A stretch of 64,000 nucleotides of DNA from JACVRN01 sp035276685 (GCA_035276685.1 DATELK010000235.1:61543-125542); one strand, 5' to 3'. Positions 35,925-44,275 are shown, counted from the stretch's first letter. Notes: generated from the letters alone by a model not told the origin. Made by a program: numbers and translations.

Positions 35925-37148
35925 ATGAAAGCTCAAACTCATCTTAGCGGCGGCAGTCAGGCTTCTGTCACTTTCGAGCGCTTCGCGCGCACGATGGATG
36001 CCGACGGCTTTACACGCTCTATGGTCAAGCTGCTGCTCGCGCTCGTGCTTCTGGGCGCATGGCTCGCATGGCTTTTTCTGGCGCGCGTTCCTGTTTATGA
36101 GGTGAGCGATACGGCGCGGCTTGAGGCGTCGCAGGCAGGCTACACTGTTGAAGCCGCCGTCTCGGGCCGCGTCGTCAACGCAGACCTCGCCGTGGGGAAA
36201 GAGGTAAAGGCGGGCGACGTGCTCGCGGAATTGGACACCAGCGCGGAGCGGCTGCAAATGGATGAAGAGCAGGCGCGGCTCGCCTCGCTGACGCCGCAGA
36301 TACAGGCGCTCACGAGCGAAATCGCCGCGCAGGAGCAGGCCATTGACGAGCAGCGCAAGGCGAGCGCGGTGGCGCTCGATGAAGCGCGTGCCCGTGTGGA
36401 AGAAGCCGAGTCGGCTGCACAGTACGCCGAGGAACAGGTCAAACGACTCTCGCAGCTCTTTCGTGACGGCATCATCTCGGAGATGGAAGTGCTGCGCGCA
36501 AAGTCCGAGGCGAAGAGCAAGCGCGCGGCCGTAGACAGCCTGAAGCTCGCAGTCAGCCGCATGGAAAAAGAGCAGCAGACGCGCGAGACCGAGCGCCGCG
36601 CCAACATAGAGAAGCTGCTGCGTGAGCGCGGGCAGTTGGAGGGACAGCGCGCGACCACGGCCTCCGCCATCGAAAGACTACGCAACGAGATAGAGAGGAG
36701 GGTTATTCGCTCGCCCGCTTCGGGGCAGTTGGGCGAGGTCGCAAGCTCCAAGTCCGGCGCTGTCTTGCGCGAGGGCGATAAGCTAGGCACGATTGTTCCA
36801 TTCGGCGCTTTGAAAGTGGTCGCCGAATTCTCACCCGAAGCGCTTGGCAGAGTCCGCCCCGGACAGACCGCTCACATGCGGCTGGCGAATTTCCCCTGGA
36901 CTCAGTACGGGACTCTGACTGCGACCGTCACGAGCGTGGCGAGCGAAGTCCGCGAAGGAAAGATTCGCACAGAGCTTGCTCTTCAAAACAGCTCTGCTTC
37001 GCCCGTGCCGTTGCAGCACGGCATCCCCGGCACAATCGAAATCGAAGTCGAGCGTGTCTCGCCCGCCACGCTTCTCCTGAGGGCCGTGAAATTCCTCTCC
37101 ACGCCGCAGGCACGCGCCGTGGAGCCGTCCAACCGGGGCCGAGGCTGA
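35925..37148 (+). CDS. HlyD-family membrane fusion protein of peptide exporter
   Basis: This 407-residue adaptor has an N-terminal cytoplasmic tail and one membrane helix (about 33-55). Then comes a lipoyl half-motif (AAVSGRVVNADLAVGKEVKAGDVL) and a long coiled coil of about 110-245 rich in Glu/Arg/Gln. The second lipoyl half (RSPASGQLGEV) and a beta-barrel domain follow. Such proteins link an inner-membrane peptidase-ABC transporter to the periplasm or outer membrane. The next gene begins directly at its stop, so they form an operon. No TolC-like gene is nearby. Confidence 0.92.
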   Translation: MKAQTHLSGGSQASVTFERFARTMDADGFTRSMVKLLLALVLLGAWLAWLFLARVPVYEVSDTARLEASQAGYTVEAAVSGRVVNADLAVGKEVKAGDVLAELDTSAERLQMDEEQARLASLTPQIQALTSEIAAQEQAIDEQRKASAVALDEARARVEEAESAAQYAEEQVKRLSQLFRDGIISEMEVLRAKSEAKSKRAAVDSLKLAVSRMEKEQQTRETERRANIEKLLRERGQLEGQRATTASAIERLRNEIERRVIRSPASGQLGEVASSKSGAVLREGDKLGTIVPFGALKVVAEFSPEALGRVRPGQTAHMRLANFPWTQYGTLTATVTSVASEVREGKIRTELALQNSSASPVPLQHGIPGTIEIEVERVSPATLLLRAVKFLSTPQARAVEPSNRGRG

Positions 37149-37151
37149 GTG

Positions 37152-39902
37152 ATGATGAAATCCTCGCTCAGTAGTCGTCGACTCCTTGTGCCGGAGGTCG
37201 TGCAGACCTCTGCTATGGATTGCGGCCCCGCCTCTTTAAAGTGCCTGCTCGAAGGTTTCCGCATTCCTGCCAGCTACGGCCGCCTGCGCGAAGCCTGCCA
37301 GACAAGTGTCGACGGGACTTCCATAAACACCATGGAAGAGGTCGCCGTACAGCTTGGGCTTGAGGCCGAGCAGATAATGGTCCCGCCAGACCACCTGCTC
37401 ATGCCCGAAGCTCACACCTTACCGGCAATCGTCGTTGTTCGCCGCGCCAGCAATGCCACTCACTTCGTAGTCGTCTGGCGAAGGCACGGCCCCCTGCTGC
37501 AACTGATGGATCCGGCCGTGGGCCGTCGCTGGGTTCCGGCCAGAAGTTTTCTGGAAGAGGTTTACGTACACAACTCTGCCGTGCCTGCGGCTGCGTGGCG
37601 CGAGTGGGCTGCAACGGAAGAGTTCTTAGGCGCTCTGCGCGGGCGTTTGTCGGCCCTGAAGATTACGAGCGCGGCGGCGCGGCGAATGATAAAGGCGGCG
37701 TTGGATGATGCGGGATGGCTGCCTCTGGCAACTCTGGACGCGGCTGTGCGTATGGTCGAAGCGGTCGCAGCGTCAGGCGCTATCAGTCGCGGTCGAAGGG
37801 CCGCGCGCACAATCGAGCGCTTGACGGCACGCTCGCTGGCGGAAGGCCCGGAGCAGGTCATCCCGCCGGAGTTCTGGTCTGTGCGAGCAGCCGCCGAAGA
37901 TGAAGACGGAGAGGCGCAGCTCTTTTTGAAAGGCGCTGTGCTGGTTCGCGCCCTCAGGCGACGCGAAAAGGGAGAGAAGCAACCTCAGGATGCCACGAGC
38001 GAGAGCGAAGAGGCGGAAGCGCCGATTGCGTCCGAGCTTGCCTCCGCGCTTAAAGAGCCGCCCGCGCGCCCCATCAGAGAATTCATCAGGCTCACCTCTG
38101 AGGACGGCATCTTTACTCTCGTCTGTCTGCTCGTCGCGCTCCTTCTGGTCGCGGGCGGCATCACCATCGAAGCGCTGCTCTTTCGCGGCCTCTTCGACAT
38201 CGCGCGCGAGTTGAATCTCTCGGGGCAGAAGCTAGGGGCTATGACGGCGCTGCTCGTCTTCGTCACGGCGCTGATGCTCGTGGAGCTTCCTATGACGAGC
38301 GTCGTCCTGCGCCTGGGGCGCGGTCTTGAGACGCGCGTGCAGATGCTCTTTATGAGAAAGATACCGCGTCTGGGCGACAGGTACTTTCACAGCCGTCTCA
38401 TCTCTGACATGGCCGAGCGCAGCCATAGCTCTCACCGCATACGCCTGCTGCCTGTGCTCGCCGCGCTCTTTCTGCGAATCACTTTCGAAATCATACTGAC
38501 GACCGCAGGCATCATCTGGCTAGACCCCGCGAGCGCGCCCTTTGCCATACTCGCCGCCGTGCTCATCATAGGACTGCCGCTTGTGGCGCAACCCCTTCTG
38601 CTTGAGCGAAACCTGCGCGTGCGTAATCACAACGGAGGATTGAGCCGCTTTTACTTCGACTCGCTCGTGGGCCTCTTTGCCGTGCGCGCTCACTCTGCCG
38701 GGCGCGCTGTGCGCCGCGAGCACGAAAGCCGCCTCATAGAATGGGCCGGCGCATTCCTTGGGCTGCAACGCGCGATTGTCATCGTCGAAGGCTTGCAATT
38801 CTGCGCAGGCTTCGGGCTGGCCTGCTGGCTGATACTCGGCTACTTCCAGCGCTCGGGCGAATCCGGCGGCCTGCTCCTTTATGCTTACTGGGTGCTGAAT
38901 CTTCCGGTGCTGGGACAGGAGATAGCGATGCTGACGCGCCAGTACACGGATTATAGAAATATTATGCTGCGCGTGCTGGAGCCGCTGAGCGCGCCCGAAG
39001 AGACTCTCACACAATCAAGCACGATTGAGGCGCGTGAGATGCGACCCGAGCCGCTTACGGATTCGTCGCGCGGCGTCTCCATAGAGTTTCAGAATGTCAC
39101 GGTGCGTGCGGCCGGGCACAGCATCTTACAAAACATTAATCTCTCCATCGCTGCGGGCGAGCACCTTGCCATCGCAGGCGCTTCGGGCGCGGGCAAATCG
39201 ACTCTGGTCAGCCTGCTGCTCGGCTGGCAACGCGCGGCCGCCGGAAGCGTTCTCGTTGACGGCGTCGAGCTAGACGGCGAGCGGCTTGAGCAGTTGCGGC
39301 GCGAGACCGCGTGGGTTGACCCGGCAGTGCAGGTCTGGAATCGAACCTTTCTGGAAAACCTGCGCTACGGCTCAGAAGAGCAGGCGCACTCGCCCGTCAA
39401 TCAGGTCATTGAGCTGGCAGACCTACTCGACGTGTTGGAGCGATTGCCGGACGGGCTGCAAACCGTGCTTGGCGAAGGCGGCGCGCTCGTCTCCGGCGGG
39501 CAGGGGCAGAGAGTGCGAATCGGCCGCGCCATGATGCGCCCGCACGCCCGGCTCGTCATCCTTGACGAGCCCTTTCGCGGGCTTGAGCGCGAGCGTAGAC
39601 AGGCGCTGATGGAGCGTGCGCGAAAATTGTGGAGCCGTGCCACGCTCATCTGCATCAGCCACGACGTAAGCGCCATGCAGTCGCTCGCGCGCACGGTCGT
39701 CATACATGAAGGCGAAATTGTAGAAGACGATTCGCCCGCCCGGCTCGCCTCTCGCGCGGGCTCGCGCTATCGCGCCCTGCTTGAAGCGGAAGCGCAGGTG
39801 CGAGTGGGCCTCTGGGCCAGCCGCGAGTGGAGGCGTTTGAAGCTTCAGGACAGGCAGCTATCCGAGGCAGAGGAGGTTCAGAGAACGCATGTCGCGCGAT
39901 GA
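37152..39902 (+). CDS. C39 peptidase-containing ABC exporter (PCAT)
   Basis: I chose ATG 37152 (GAGG seven bases upstream); a GTG at 37149 is also in frame. Of 916 residues the first 130 are a complete C39 peptidase: Gln18 and Cys24 in QTSAMDCGPASL, His104 in THFVVVW, Asp120 in LMDPAVG. These enzymes cut leader peptides after Gly-Gly. An insertion of about 170 residues (about 135-305, Ala/Glu-rich) separates it from six membrane helices (about 320-600). The ATPase domain has Walker A GASGAGKSTL, signature VSGGQGQR and Walker B LVILDEPF. It should cleave and export the small Gly-Gly peptides encoded downstream; that pairing is inferred from position and motif. Confidence 0.92.
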   Translation: MMKSSLSSRRLLVPEVVQTSAMDCGPASLKCLLEGFRIPASYGRLREACQTSVDGTSINTMEEVAVQLGLEAEQIMVPPDHLLMPEAHTLPAIVVVRRASNATHFVVVWRRHGPLLQLMDPAVGRRWVPARSFLEEVYVHNSAVPAAAWREWAATEEFLGALRGRLSALKITSAAARRMIKAALDDAGWLPLATLDAAVRMVEAVAASGAISRGRRAARTIERLTARSLAEGPEQVIPPEFWSVRAAAEDEDGEAQLFLKGAVLVRALRRREKGEKQPQDATSESEEAEAPIASELASALKEPPARPIREFIRLTSEDGIFTLVCLLVALLLVAGGITIEALLFRGLFDIARELNLSGQKLGAMTALLVFVTALMLVELPMTSVVLRLGRGLETRVQMLFMRKIPRLGDRYFHSRLISDMAERSHSSHRIRLLPVLAALFLRITFEIILTTAGIIWLDPASAPFAILAAVLIIGLPLVAQPLLLERNLRVRNHNGGLSRFYFDSLVGLFAVRAHSAGRAVRREHESRLIEWAGAFLGLQRAIVIVEGLQFCAGFGLACWLILGYFQRSGESGGLLLYAYWVLNLPVLGQEIAMLTRQYTDYRNIMLRVLEPLSAPEETLTQSSTIEAREMRPEPLTDSSRGVSIEFQNVTVRAAGHSILQNINLSIAAGEHLAIAGASGAGKSTLVSLLLGWQRAAAGSVLVDGVELDGERLEQLRRETAWVDPAVQVWNRTFLENLRYGSEEQAHSPVNQVIELADLLDVLERLPDGLQTVLGEGGALVSGGQGQRVRIGRAMMRPHARLVILDEPFRGLERERRQALMERARKLWSRATLICISHDVSAMQSLARTVVIHEGEIVEDDSPARLASRAGSRYRALLEAEAQVRVGLWASREWRRLKLQDRQLSEAEEVQRTHVAR

Positions 39903-42024
39903 GAGCCAGCTGTTCTGGCCTGTCTCAAGAGTGGGCGAAGCTCTGGAAGCATTGGGGCGCGAGAGCGGTCTTGTCTCAGGCCTCACGCTCGCGCCTCCGC
40001 CTTCGCAGGTAGTCGAGAGCGATGAGGCACTGGGTCAATGGATAATCGCCGCCGCAGACTGGCTAGGATTCGAGGCGGAGCCCAGAGAGGTTCGCTACGC
40101 TGCGGTCGAAGAGATAGTCGCGGCCTCTGCTCCTTCACTGTTTCAGGTCAATGTCAAAGGCGAGCCGCACTTTCTTGCGCTACTCAGGAGCAGTAAGCGT
40201 TCTGTGTCCCTCATCGCGCGGGACGGCTCCGTGCGTCGCGTGCCATCACCCTTGATTCACCATGCGCTGCGCGAGTATGTAGAGGAGCCGCATGTGCCGG
40301 AAGTTCGTAGACTGACTCGTGAGCTGGGCATACAAAAGCGAAAGCGCGCGAAGGCCGAAAGTGGTCTGCTGCGCCAGCGGCTAGGGCGCAAGCGACTGGG
40401 CGATTGCTGGGTGCTGCGACTCTCTTTGAGCGACAGTATCTGGCGACAGGCGCGCTCCCTTCGCCTGCCGCGCAGGCTTCTCTTTACCGCGACTGCCTAC
40501 ACCATACAGTACGCGCTCTGGCTCCTTTCATGGTGGCTTCTGGGTCGCGCTACCTTCGGCGGGCAATTAGAGCGCGGCTGGCTGCTGGCGTGGATACTTC
40601 TGCTCATCACCATCATTCCTTTCCGGCTGCTCTACAGCTGGTCTGCGGCGCTCTTCTCTGTCGCCGCTGGCGGGCTGCTTAAGCAAAGGCTGCTCTATGG
40701 CGCGCTGCGTATGAACCCTGAAGAGATGCGTCATGAAGGCGTAGGCCATCTGCTGAGCCGCGTCTTCGAGGGCGAGTCCGTGGAGGCGCTGGCGCTCTAT
40801 GGCGGTTTCCTCTCGCTCGTCTCCGTCATAGAGCTGGCGCTCGGTGGGGTAGTCATCTGGTTCGGCGCAGGCGGAGCGCTTCACGTTCTACTGCTAGCTG
40901 TCTGGACTGCCGGGCTCGCCCTGCACACCTGGCGCTTCTTCCGCCACAGGCTTCCCTGGACCAATGCGCGCCTAAACATCACGCATAACCTGGTGGAAGT
41001 GATGGCGGGTTATCGCACGCGCCTGGCGCAGGAGCGGGAAGAGGACTGGCACGCGAGCGAGGACGAGTCTTTAGCCTCTTATCTGAAACTCTCTGCGCGT
41101 ACCGACCATGATGTGAAGCTGCTGATGGTCTTCGCGCCGCGCGGCTGGCTCATCCTGGGCCTGTGCGGAATCATTCCCGCTTTCACTTCAGGCCTTGCTT
41201 CGCCCGAAAGTCTGGCTATCAGTCTGGGCGGGGTGCTGCTCATCAGGAAGGCCCTTGATAAGCTGGGCGAGGGACTGGCGACTTTCGCCGCGGCCGGAAT
41301 CGCGTGGCAGCAGGTCAAGCCTTTCTCACGCGCGGCATCACAACCGGAGGGCGCGGGGTTGCCCGCTTTCGCCGCCGTCCCGCGTGCTGACTCCGTAGAG
41401 CAGGTTGACGGCGGGACGTTGATAGAGGCGCATGACGTGTCGTTTCGTTATGAGGGGCGCGATGAGCCAGTACTGAAGGGCTGCAATCTCTCTATACGCG
41501 CAGGCGACCGCGTGCTGTTGGAAGGGCCTTCGGGCGGCGGGAAATCCACGCTCGTCTCGCTGCTCACGGGCATGCGCTCGCCGGATGCGGGGCTTTTACT
41601 GCTGGACGGCCTTGACCGTCAGACGCTGGGGGCGGAAGGCTGGAGGCGCAGGGCAGTCTCTGCGCCGCAGTTTCATGAAAACCATATTCTGACCGAAAGC
41701 TTTGCCTTCAACCTGCTGATGGGTCGCGGCTGGCCTCCGCGTGTGGAGGACATGAGAGAGGCCGAAGCCATCTGTAGGGAGTTGGGACTGGGCGAGCTTC
41801 TGGCGCGTATGCCCGCAGGCTTTGAGCAGATGATAGGCGAGAGCGGCTGGCAGCTTTCGCACGGCGAGCGCAGCCGACTCTTCATCGCGCGTGCGCTTTT
41901 GCAGGATGCGGAGCTCGTGGTGCTGGATGAAAGCTTCGCCGCGCTAGACCCCGAGAATCTTCACCTCGCGCTGACCTGTGTGCTGAAAAGAGCCTCGACC
42001 TTAATCGTCATCGCTCACCCCTGA
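39889..42024 (+). CDS. Second ABC exporter with degenerate C39-like N-terminal domain
   Basis: This 711-residue protein overlaps the PCAT gene by 14 bases. Its first 130 residues keep the outline of a C39 domain, including a PSLFQVNVKGEPHFLALL stretch with the His, but the catalytic Cys region is absent, so it may bind rather than cut peptides. A membrane domain (about 195-480) and an ATPase follow: Walker A GPSGGGKSTL, signature LSHGERSR, Walker B LVVLDESFAALD and a final H-loop IAHP. An adaptor/PCAT/second-ABC trio like this resembles the export part of NHLM-type bacteriocin systems. It may work as a partner of the PCAT. Confidence 0.88.
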   Translation: MSRDESQLFWPVSRVGEALEALGRESGLVSGLTLAPPPSQVVESDEALGQWIIAAADWLGFEAEPREVRYAAVEEIVAASAPSLFQVNVKGEPHFLALLRSSKRSVSLIARDGSVRRVPSPLIHHALREYVEEPHVPEVRRLTRELGIQKRKRAKAESGLLRQRLGRKRLGDCWVLRLSLSDSIWRQARSLRLPRRLLFTATAYTIQYALWLLSWWLLGRATFGGQLERGWLLAWILLLITIIPFRLLYSWSAALFSVAAGGLLKQRLLYGALRMNPEEMRHEGVGHLLSRVFEGESVEALALYGGFLSLVSVIELALGGVVIWFGAGGALHVLLLAVWTAGLALHTWRFFRHRLPWTNARLNITHNLVEVMAGYRTRLAQEREEDWHASEDESLASYLKLSARTDHDVKLLMVFAPRGWLILGLCGIIPAFTSGLASPESLAISLGGVLLIRKALDKLGEGLATFAAAGIAWQQVKPFSRAASQPEGAGLPAFAAVPRADSVEQVDGGTLIEAHDVSFRYEGRDEPVLKGCNLSIRAGDRVLLEGPSGGGKSTLVSLLTGMRSPDAGLLLLDGLDRQTLGAEGWRRRAVSAPQFHENHILTESFAFNLLMGRGWPPRVEDMREAEAICRELGLGELLARMPAGFEQMIGESGWQLSHGERSRLFIARALLQDAELVVLDESFAALDPENLHLALTCVLKRASTLIVIAHP

Positions 42025-42210
42025 CCCGAGAGTTGCCGACTCGTGCGCCTGCCCCGCGCGAGTTAGTAACTAATTCACAAAAACTTAGCGCGTACTTAAT
42101 GACTTATCTCCATCTTTTCATGTATACCTACGCGCGTCCGTTCATAGATGCTCGCCGTCGGCGGGGCTATTTATGAAACAGAAGAATGAGCTGGAAGGGA
42201 GGAGACACCC
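42025..42210 (+). promoter_or_regulatory. Leader region of the tiny-peptide array
   Basis: This region holds an 11-base palindrome TTAGT-A-ACTAA (42063-42073), a TTAG repeat 22 bases later, and a possible promoter (-35-like ATGACT 42099-42104, -10-like TATACC 42123-42128, 18 bases apart). A 13-codon open frame (42173-42214) ends in a TGA overlapping the GTG of peptide 1. The promoter call is weak; read-through from the exporter is also possible because no terminator is seen here. Confidence 0.35.
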
Positions 42211-42261
42211 GTGAAGGTCAAAACTGATGTCAAAGCCGGTGGCGTGTTCGCTAGTGACTAA
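42211..42261 (+). CDS. Tiny Gly-Gly precursor peptide 1 (16 aa)
   Basis: The peptide is MKVKTDVKAGGVFASD, with a GTG start. A near-perfect Shine-Dalgarno AAGGGAGGAG (42195-42204) lies six bases upstream. The first 11 residues are almost the same in three consecutive tiny genes while the nucleotides differ at synonymous positions, which shows selection on the peptide. The conserved part ends in Gly-Gly, the cleavage site of C39 peptidase transporters such as the one encoded just upstream; cleavage there would release VFASD. The leader is shorter than typical 15-30-residue Gly-Gly leaders. The function could be a signal peptide or a miniature bacteriocin; this is inference. Confidence 0.8.
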   Translation: MKVKTDVKAGGVFASD

Positions 42262-42270
42262 CTGAAGGCA

Positions 42271-42294
42271 GGTGAAAGCCTCACAGCTTTCACC
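42271..42294 (+). other. RNA hairpin between peptide genes 1 and 2
   Basis: GGTGAAAGC and GCTTTCACC pair perfectly (9 bp) around CTCACA, 10 bases after the stop of peptide 1. There is no U-tract, so it is more likely an mRNA stabiliser or partial attenuator than a full terminator. Confidence 0.55.
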
Positions 42295-42394
42295 CCCCGC
42301 AGTAATTAAAAGCCCATGAACCTGAGCCGGAGCGCGTCAATACCTGCAAGGACGTCCTCACCCGCTGATATCTCATGAAAGGAGGATGCATCCC

Positions 42395-42445
42395 GTGAAA
42401 ATCAAAACCAATGTGAAGGCTGGCGGCGTGTATGTCGGCGGCTAA
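42395..42445 (+). CDS. Tiny Gly-Gly precursor peptide 2 (16 aa)
   Basis: The peptide is MKIKTNVKAGGVYVGG, with a GTG start nine bases after AAAGGAGG (42378-42385). An in-frame ATG at 42386 would add three residues but lies directly on the ribosome site, so the GTG is preferred and matches gene 1. Compared with peptides 1 and 3, the leader differs only by Val3 to Ile and Asp6 to Asn. Cleavage after the first Gly-Gly would give VYVGG. A second Gly-Gly at the C-terminus is unusual. Confidence 0.8.
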   Translation: MKIKTNVKAGGVYVGG

Positions 42446-42458
42446 TAACCACTCTATG

Positions 42459-42482
42459 GGCCGGTCTCAAATGAGGCCTGCC
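42459..42482 (+). other. Imperfect RNA hairpin between peptide genes 2 and 3
   Basis: Bases 42459-42469 and 42472-42482 pair with one mismatch and one G-U, in the spacer after peptide 2. Its position matches the hairpin after peptide 1, so each spacer of the array has one. Confidence 0.35.
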
Positions 42483-42516
42483 ACCATCTCTTTATTCTGA
42501 AAGGTAGATTCCCCCA

Positions 42517-42567
42517 ATGAAAGTTAAAACTGATGTCAAGGCTGGCGGCGCAATGCTCGCCGACTAA
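42517..42567 (+). CDS. Tiny Gly-Gly precursor peptide 3 (16 aa)
   Basis: The peptide is MKVKTDVKAGGAMLAD, with an ATG start and AAAGG at 42500-42504. Its first 11 residues equal those of peptide 1 although several codons differ by silent changes. Predicted product after Gly-Gly cleavage is AMLAD. It is the last of three equal-length (51-base) genes before the terminator. Confidence 0.8.
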   Translation: MKVKTDVKAGGAMLAD

Positions 42568-42652
42568 TCAAAGTCTGTCGAACCTGCATACTTTCTTCTC
42601 GCCCATCAGGGGAGATGAAATGTGCGCCTGCGAAAATTGCAGATGAGCTTGA

Positions 42653-42684
42653 GTGCCGTGGAGAACATTCTTCACGGCACTTTT
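42653..42684 (+). terminator. Intrinsic terminator of the peptide array
   Basis: GTGCCGTG (42653-42660) and CACGGCAC (42673-42680) pair perfectly, the stem can extend inward by A-T and G-C pairs, and TTTT follows. It closes the exporter/peptide region just before a convergent gene. Confidence 0.8.
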
Positions 42685-42692
42685 GATGAGCG

Positions 42693-43388
42693 TCATTCTT
42701 TTTCCGCCAGCATCTCACTCTCCGCGACTGCGCGCCTTTGTATACTGTACTTCGCCAGCTCCAAAGGCTCGGCATCATTGTTTATCTGAAAATGACCAAG
42801 AAGCCTTTCACGCCGCGCTTTCTCTCTCTCGTCAGTATCTGCTTCGCCTATCAGCCTGCGTAAGTCCTCTTCAGTCTCGGCAACCGTTTTGTTCTTGAGG
42901 CGCAGAAGGGCCAGCCCGGCCAGTTGAAAGCGGTCGAAGTTCTCCATCAGAAACTCTCGCAGCGCGGGGCTGTTCTGAAGGTGGAATCTGATGGATTGTT
43001 CGACGCCTCGAATAGGATATTGAGGGAAGGACGCGGAATGAATAATGGCGGACGCGAAATTATCGAGGAGCAGCTCGGCCATGCCCAGAAGCTCGTTCCT
43101 GTTCACCTGGTCTCCCTCTCTCCAAAGCTTGCTCTCGTAAAAGTAGGGACGCAGGTACGGCCTTTCAATAAGGAGAGGCAGGTGCTCTGACATCTCTGTC
43201 ATGGCACGCTGTATGAGCAGGATTTCCGGCTGCTTTTGAGCATGCTCAAGCTGCTGGCGCGCAGTCTCCATCTGCTCCTGCGCATAGCGTAGCTGTCTAC
43301 GGAAAATAGAGAAATTCAGCAGACCCGTGACGACCAGCAGGAGCGTCCCGCCGAAGCTCAGCAATGAAACCCAGACTTCCGCTTTCAC
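42693..43388 (-). CDS. Hypothetical membrane-anchored protein with coiled coil
   Basis: I prefer the GTG at 43388, five bases after GAGGGGGG; an in-frame TTG at 43421 lacks a ribosome site. The 231 residues start with one membrane helix (WVSLLSFGGTLLLVVTGLL), then a coiled coil (RRQLRYAQEQMETARQQLEH), then a helical domain containing HLPLLIERPYLRPYFYESKLW. I do not recognise the family with confidence. It converges on the peptide array terminator, so it is not part of that transcript. Confidence 0.75.
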   Translation of the reverse strand: MKAEVWVSLLSFGGTLLLVVTGLLNFSIFRRQLRYAQEQMETARQQLEHAQKQPEILLIQRAMTEMSEHLPLLIERPYLRPYFYESKLWREGDQVNRNELLGMAELLLDNFASAIIHSASFPQYPIRGVEQSIRFHLQNSPALREFLMENFDRFQLAGLALLRLKNKTVAETEEDLRRLIGEADTDEREKARRERLLGHFQINNDAEPLELAKYSIQRRAVAESEMLAEKE

Positions 43389-43460
43389 AAGAGCCCCCCT
43401 CTTCAGAGAAGAATTTTCCAACTCAGCATCATACTAATTTCTACAACAGAGCGTTGTGTT

Positions 43461-43466
43461 TATAAT
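43461..43466 (+). promoter_or_regulatory. Consensus -10 box of SDR gene
   Basis: TATAAT lies 32 bases before the SDR start, with a weak -35-like TTTCTA 17 bases upstream (43438-43443). Confidence 0.45.
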
Positions 43467-43498
43467 GCCATCGTAATTGAGTTCAGGGGGAACTTCGT

Positions 43499-44209
43499 AT
43501 GGCAGTCTCTTCAGAACAGTTGGCTCTGGTTACAGGAGCTAATAGAGGCATAGGCTTAGGTGTTACGCTCAAGCTAGCTCGTCTGGGCTTCACAGTCATC
43601 CTCGGCGCGCGTGATTTGGCCAGAGGCGAAGAGGCCGCGAGAGAGTCTGCCGAAGCCGGATTGACAATCATTCCCACGCGCCTGGACGTGACCGACCAGA
43701 AGAGCATTGACGAATTAAGGTCGTGGGTCGAGGTCAGATTCGGCAAACTGGACGCGCTCGTCAACAATGCCGCCATTCTCTATGACTCGTGGCAACGCGC
43801 CGCCAGTGCTGACCTGAACACAGTACGCGAAGCCTTCGAGACCAACACGCTCGGCGCTTGGCGCATGTGCCATGCCTTTATCCCGCTGCTCAGAAAGAGC
43901 CGTCACGGGCGAATCGTCAACGTGTCGAGCGAGAGCGGCTCACTTGCTGTGATGGGCGGAGAGACGCCTGCCTACAGCGTCTCGAAGGCGGCGCTCAATG
44001 CGCTCACGCGAATGCTGGCGGACGAGTTCAGGCCTTCGGGAGTTCTGGTCAACTCCGTTTGCCCCGGCTGGGTGGCGACCGATATGGGCGGGCCTCAAGC
44101 CCCGCGCTCGATAGAAGAGGGCGCGGCGAGTGTCGTCTGGGCCGTGACGCTTCCGGACACGGGGCCCACAGGCGGGTTCTTCCGCGACGGCCAGCCGCTC
44201 GCCTGGTAA
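43499..44209 (+). CDS. Short-chain dehydrogenase/reductase
   Basis: This 236-residue classical SDR has AGGGGG eight bases upstream of the start. Motifs: cofactor site TGANRGIG near 13-20, NNAA near 87, catalytic Ser in VNVSSESG and Tyr/Lys in YSVSKAAL near 158-162, and PGWVATDMGG. It resembles carbonyl-reductase-like SDRs and probably uses NADPH because of the Arg after the glycine motif. The substrate is unknown. It is a single-gene unit converging on the LysR gene. Confidence 0.9.
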   Translation: MAVSSEQLALVTGANRGIGLGVTLKLARLGFTVILGARDLARGEEAARESAEAGLTIIPTRLDVTDQKSIDELRSWVEVRFGKLDALVNNAAILYDSWQRAASADLNTVREAFETNTLGAWRMCHAFIPLLRKSRHGRIVNVSSESGSLAVMGGETPAYSVSKAALNALTRMLADEFRPSGVLVNSVCPGWVATDMGGPQAPRSIEEGAASVVWAVTLPDTGPTGGFFRDGQPLAW

Positions 44210-44275
44210 AAGTCAGAACGCACGCCGCCGTCAGCATTACAACTTCTGTCTCGCCTAATTTGTTTGAAGCTTCAA

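Noticed and set aside
42316..42378. A 20-residue open frame between peptide genes 1 and 2
   Set aside because: No ribosome binding site and no similarity to the repeated peptides.
42615..42686. A 23-residue open frame with two Cys, and an 8-codon frame inside it (42620-42646, MCACENCR) with GGGGAG five bases upstream
   Set aside because: The longer frame runs through the terminator hairpin and its ATG abuts the ribosome site. The shorter one is too small, unlike the repeated peptides, and has no copy to compare.
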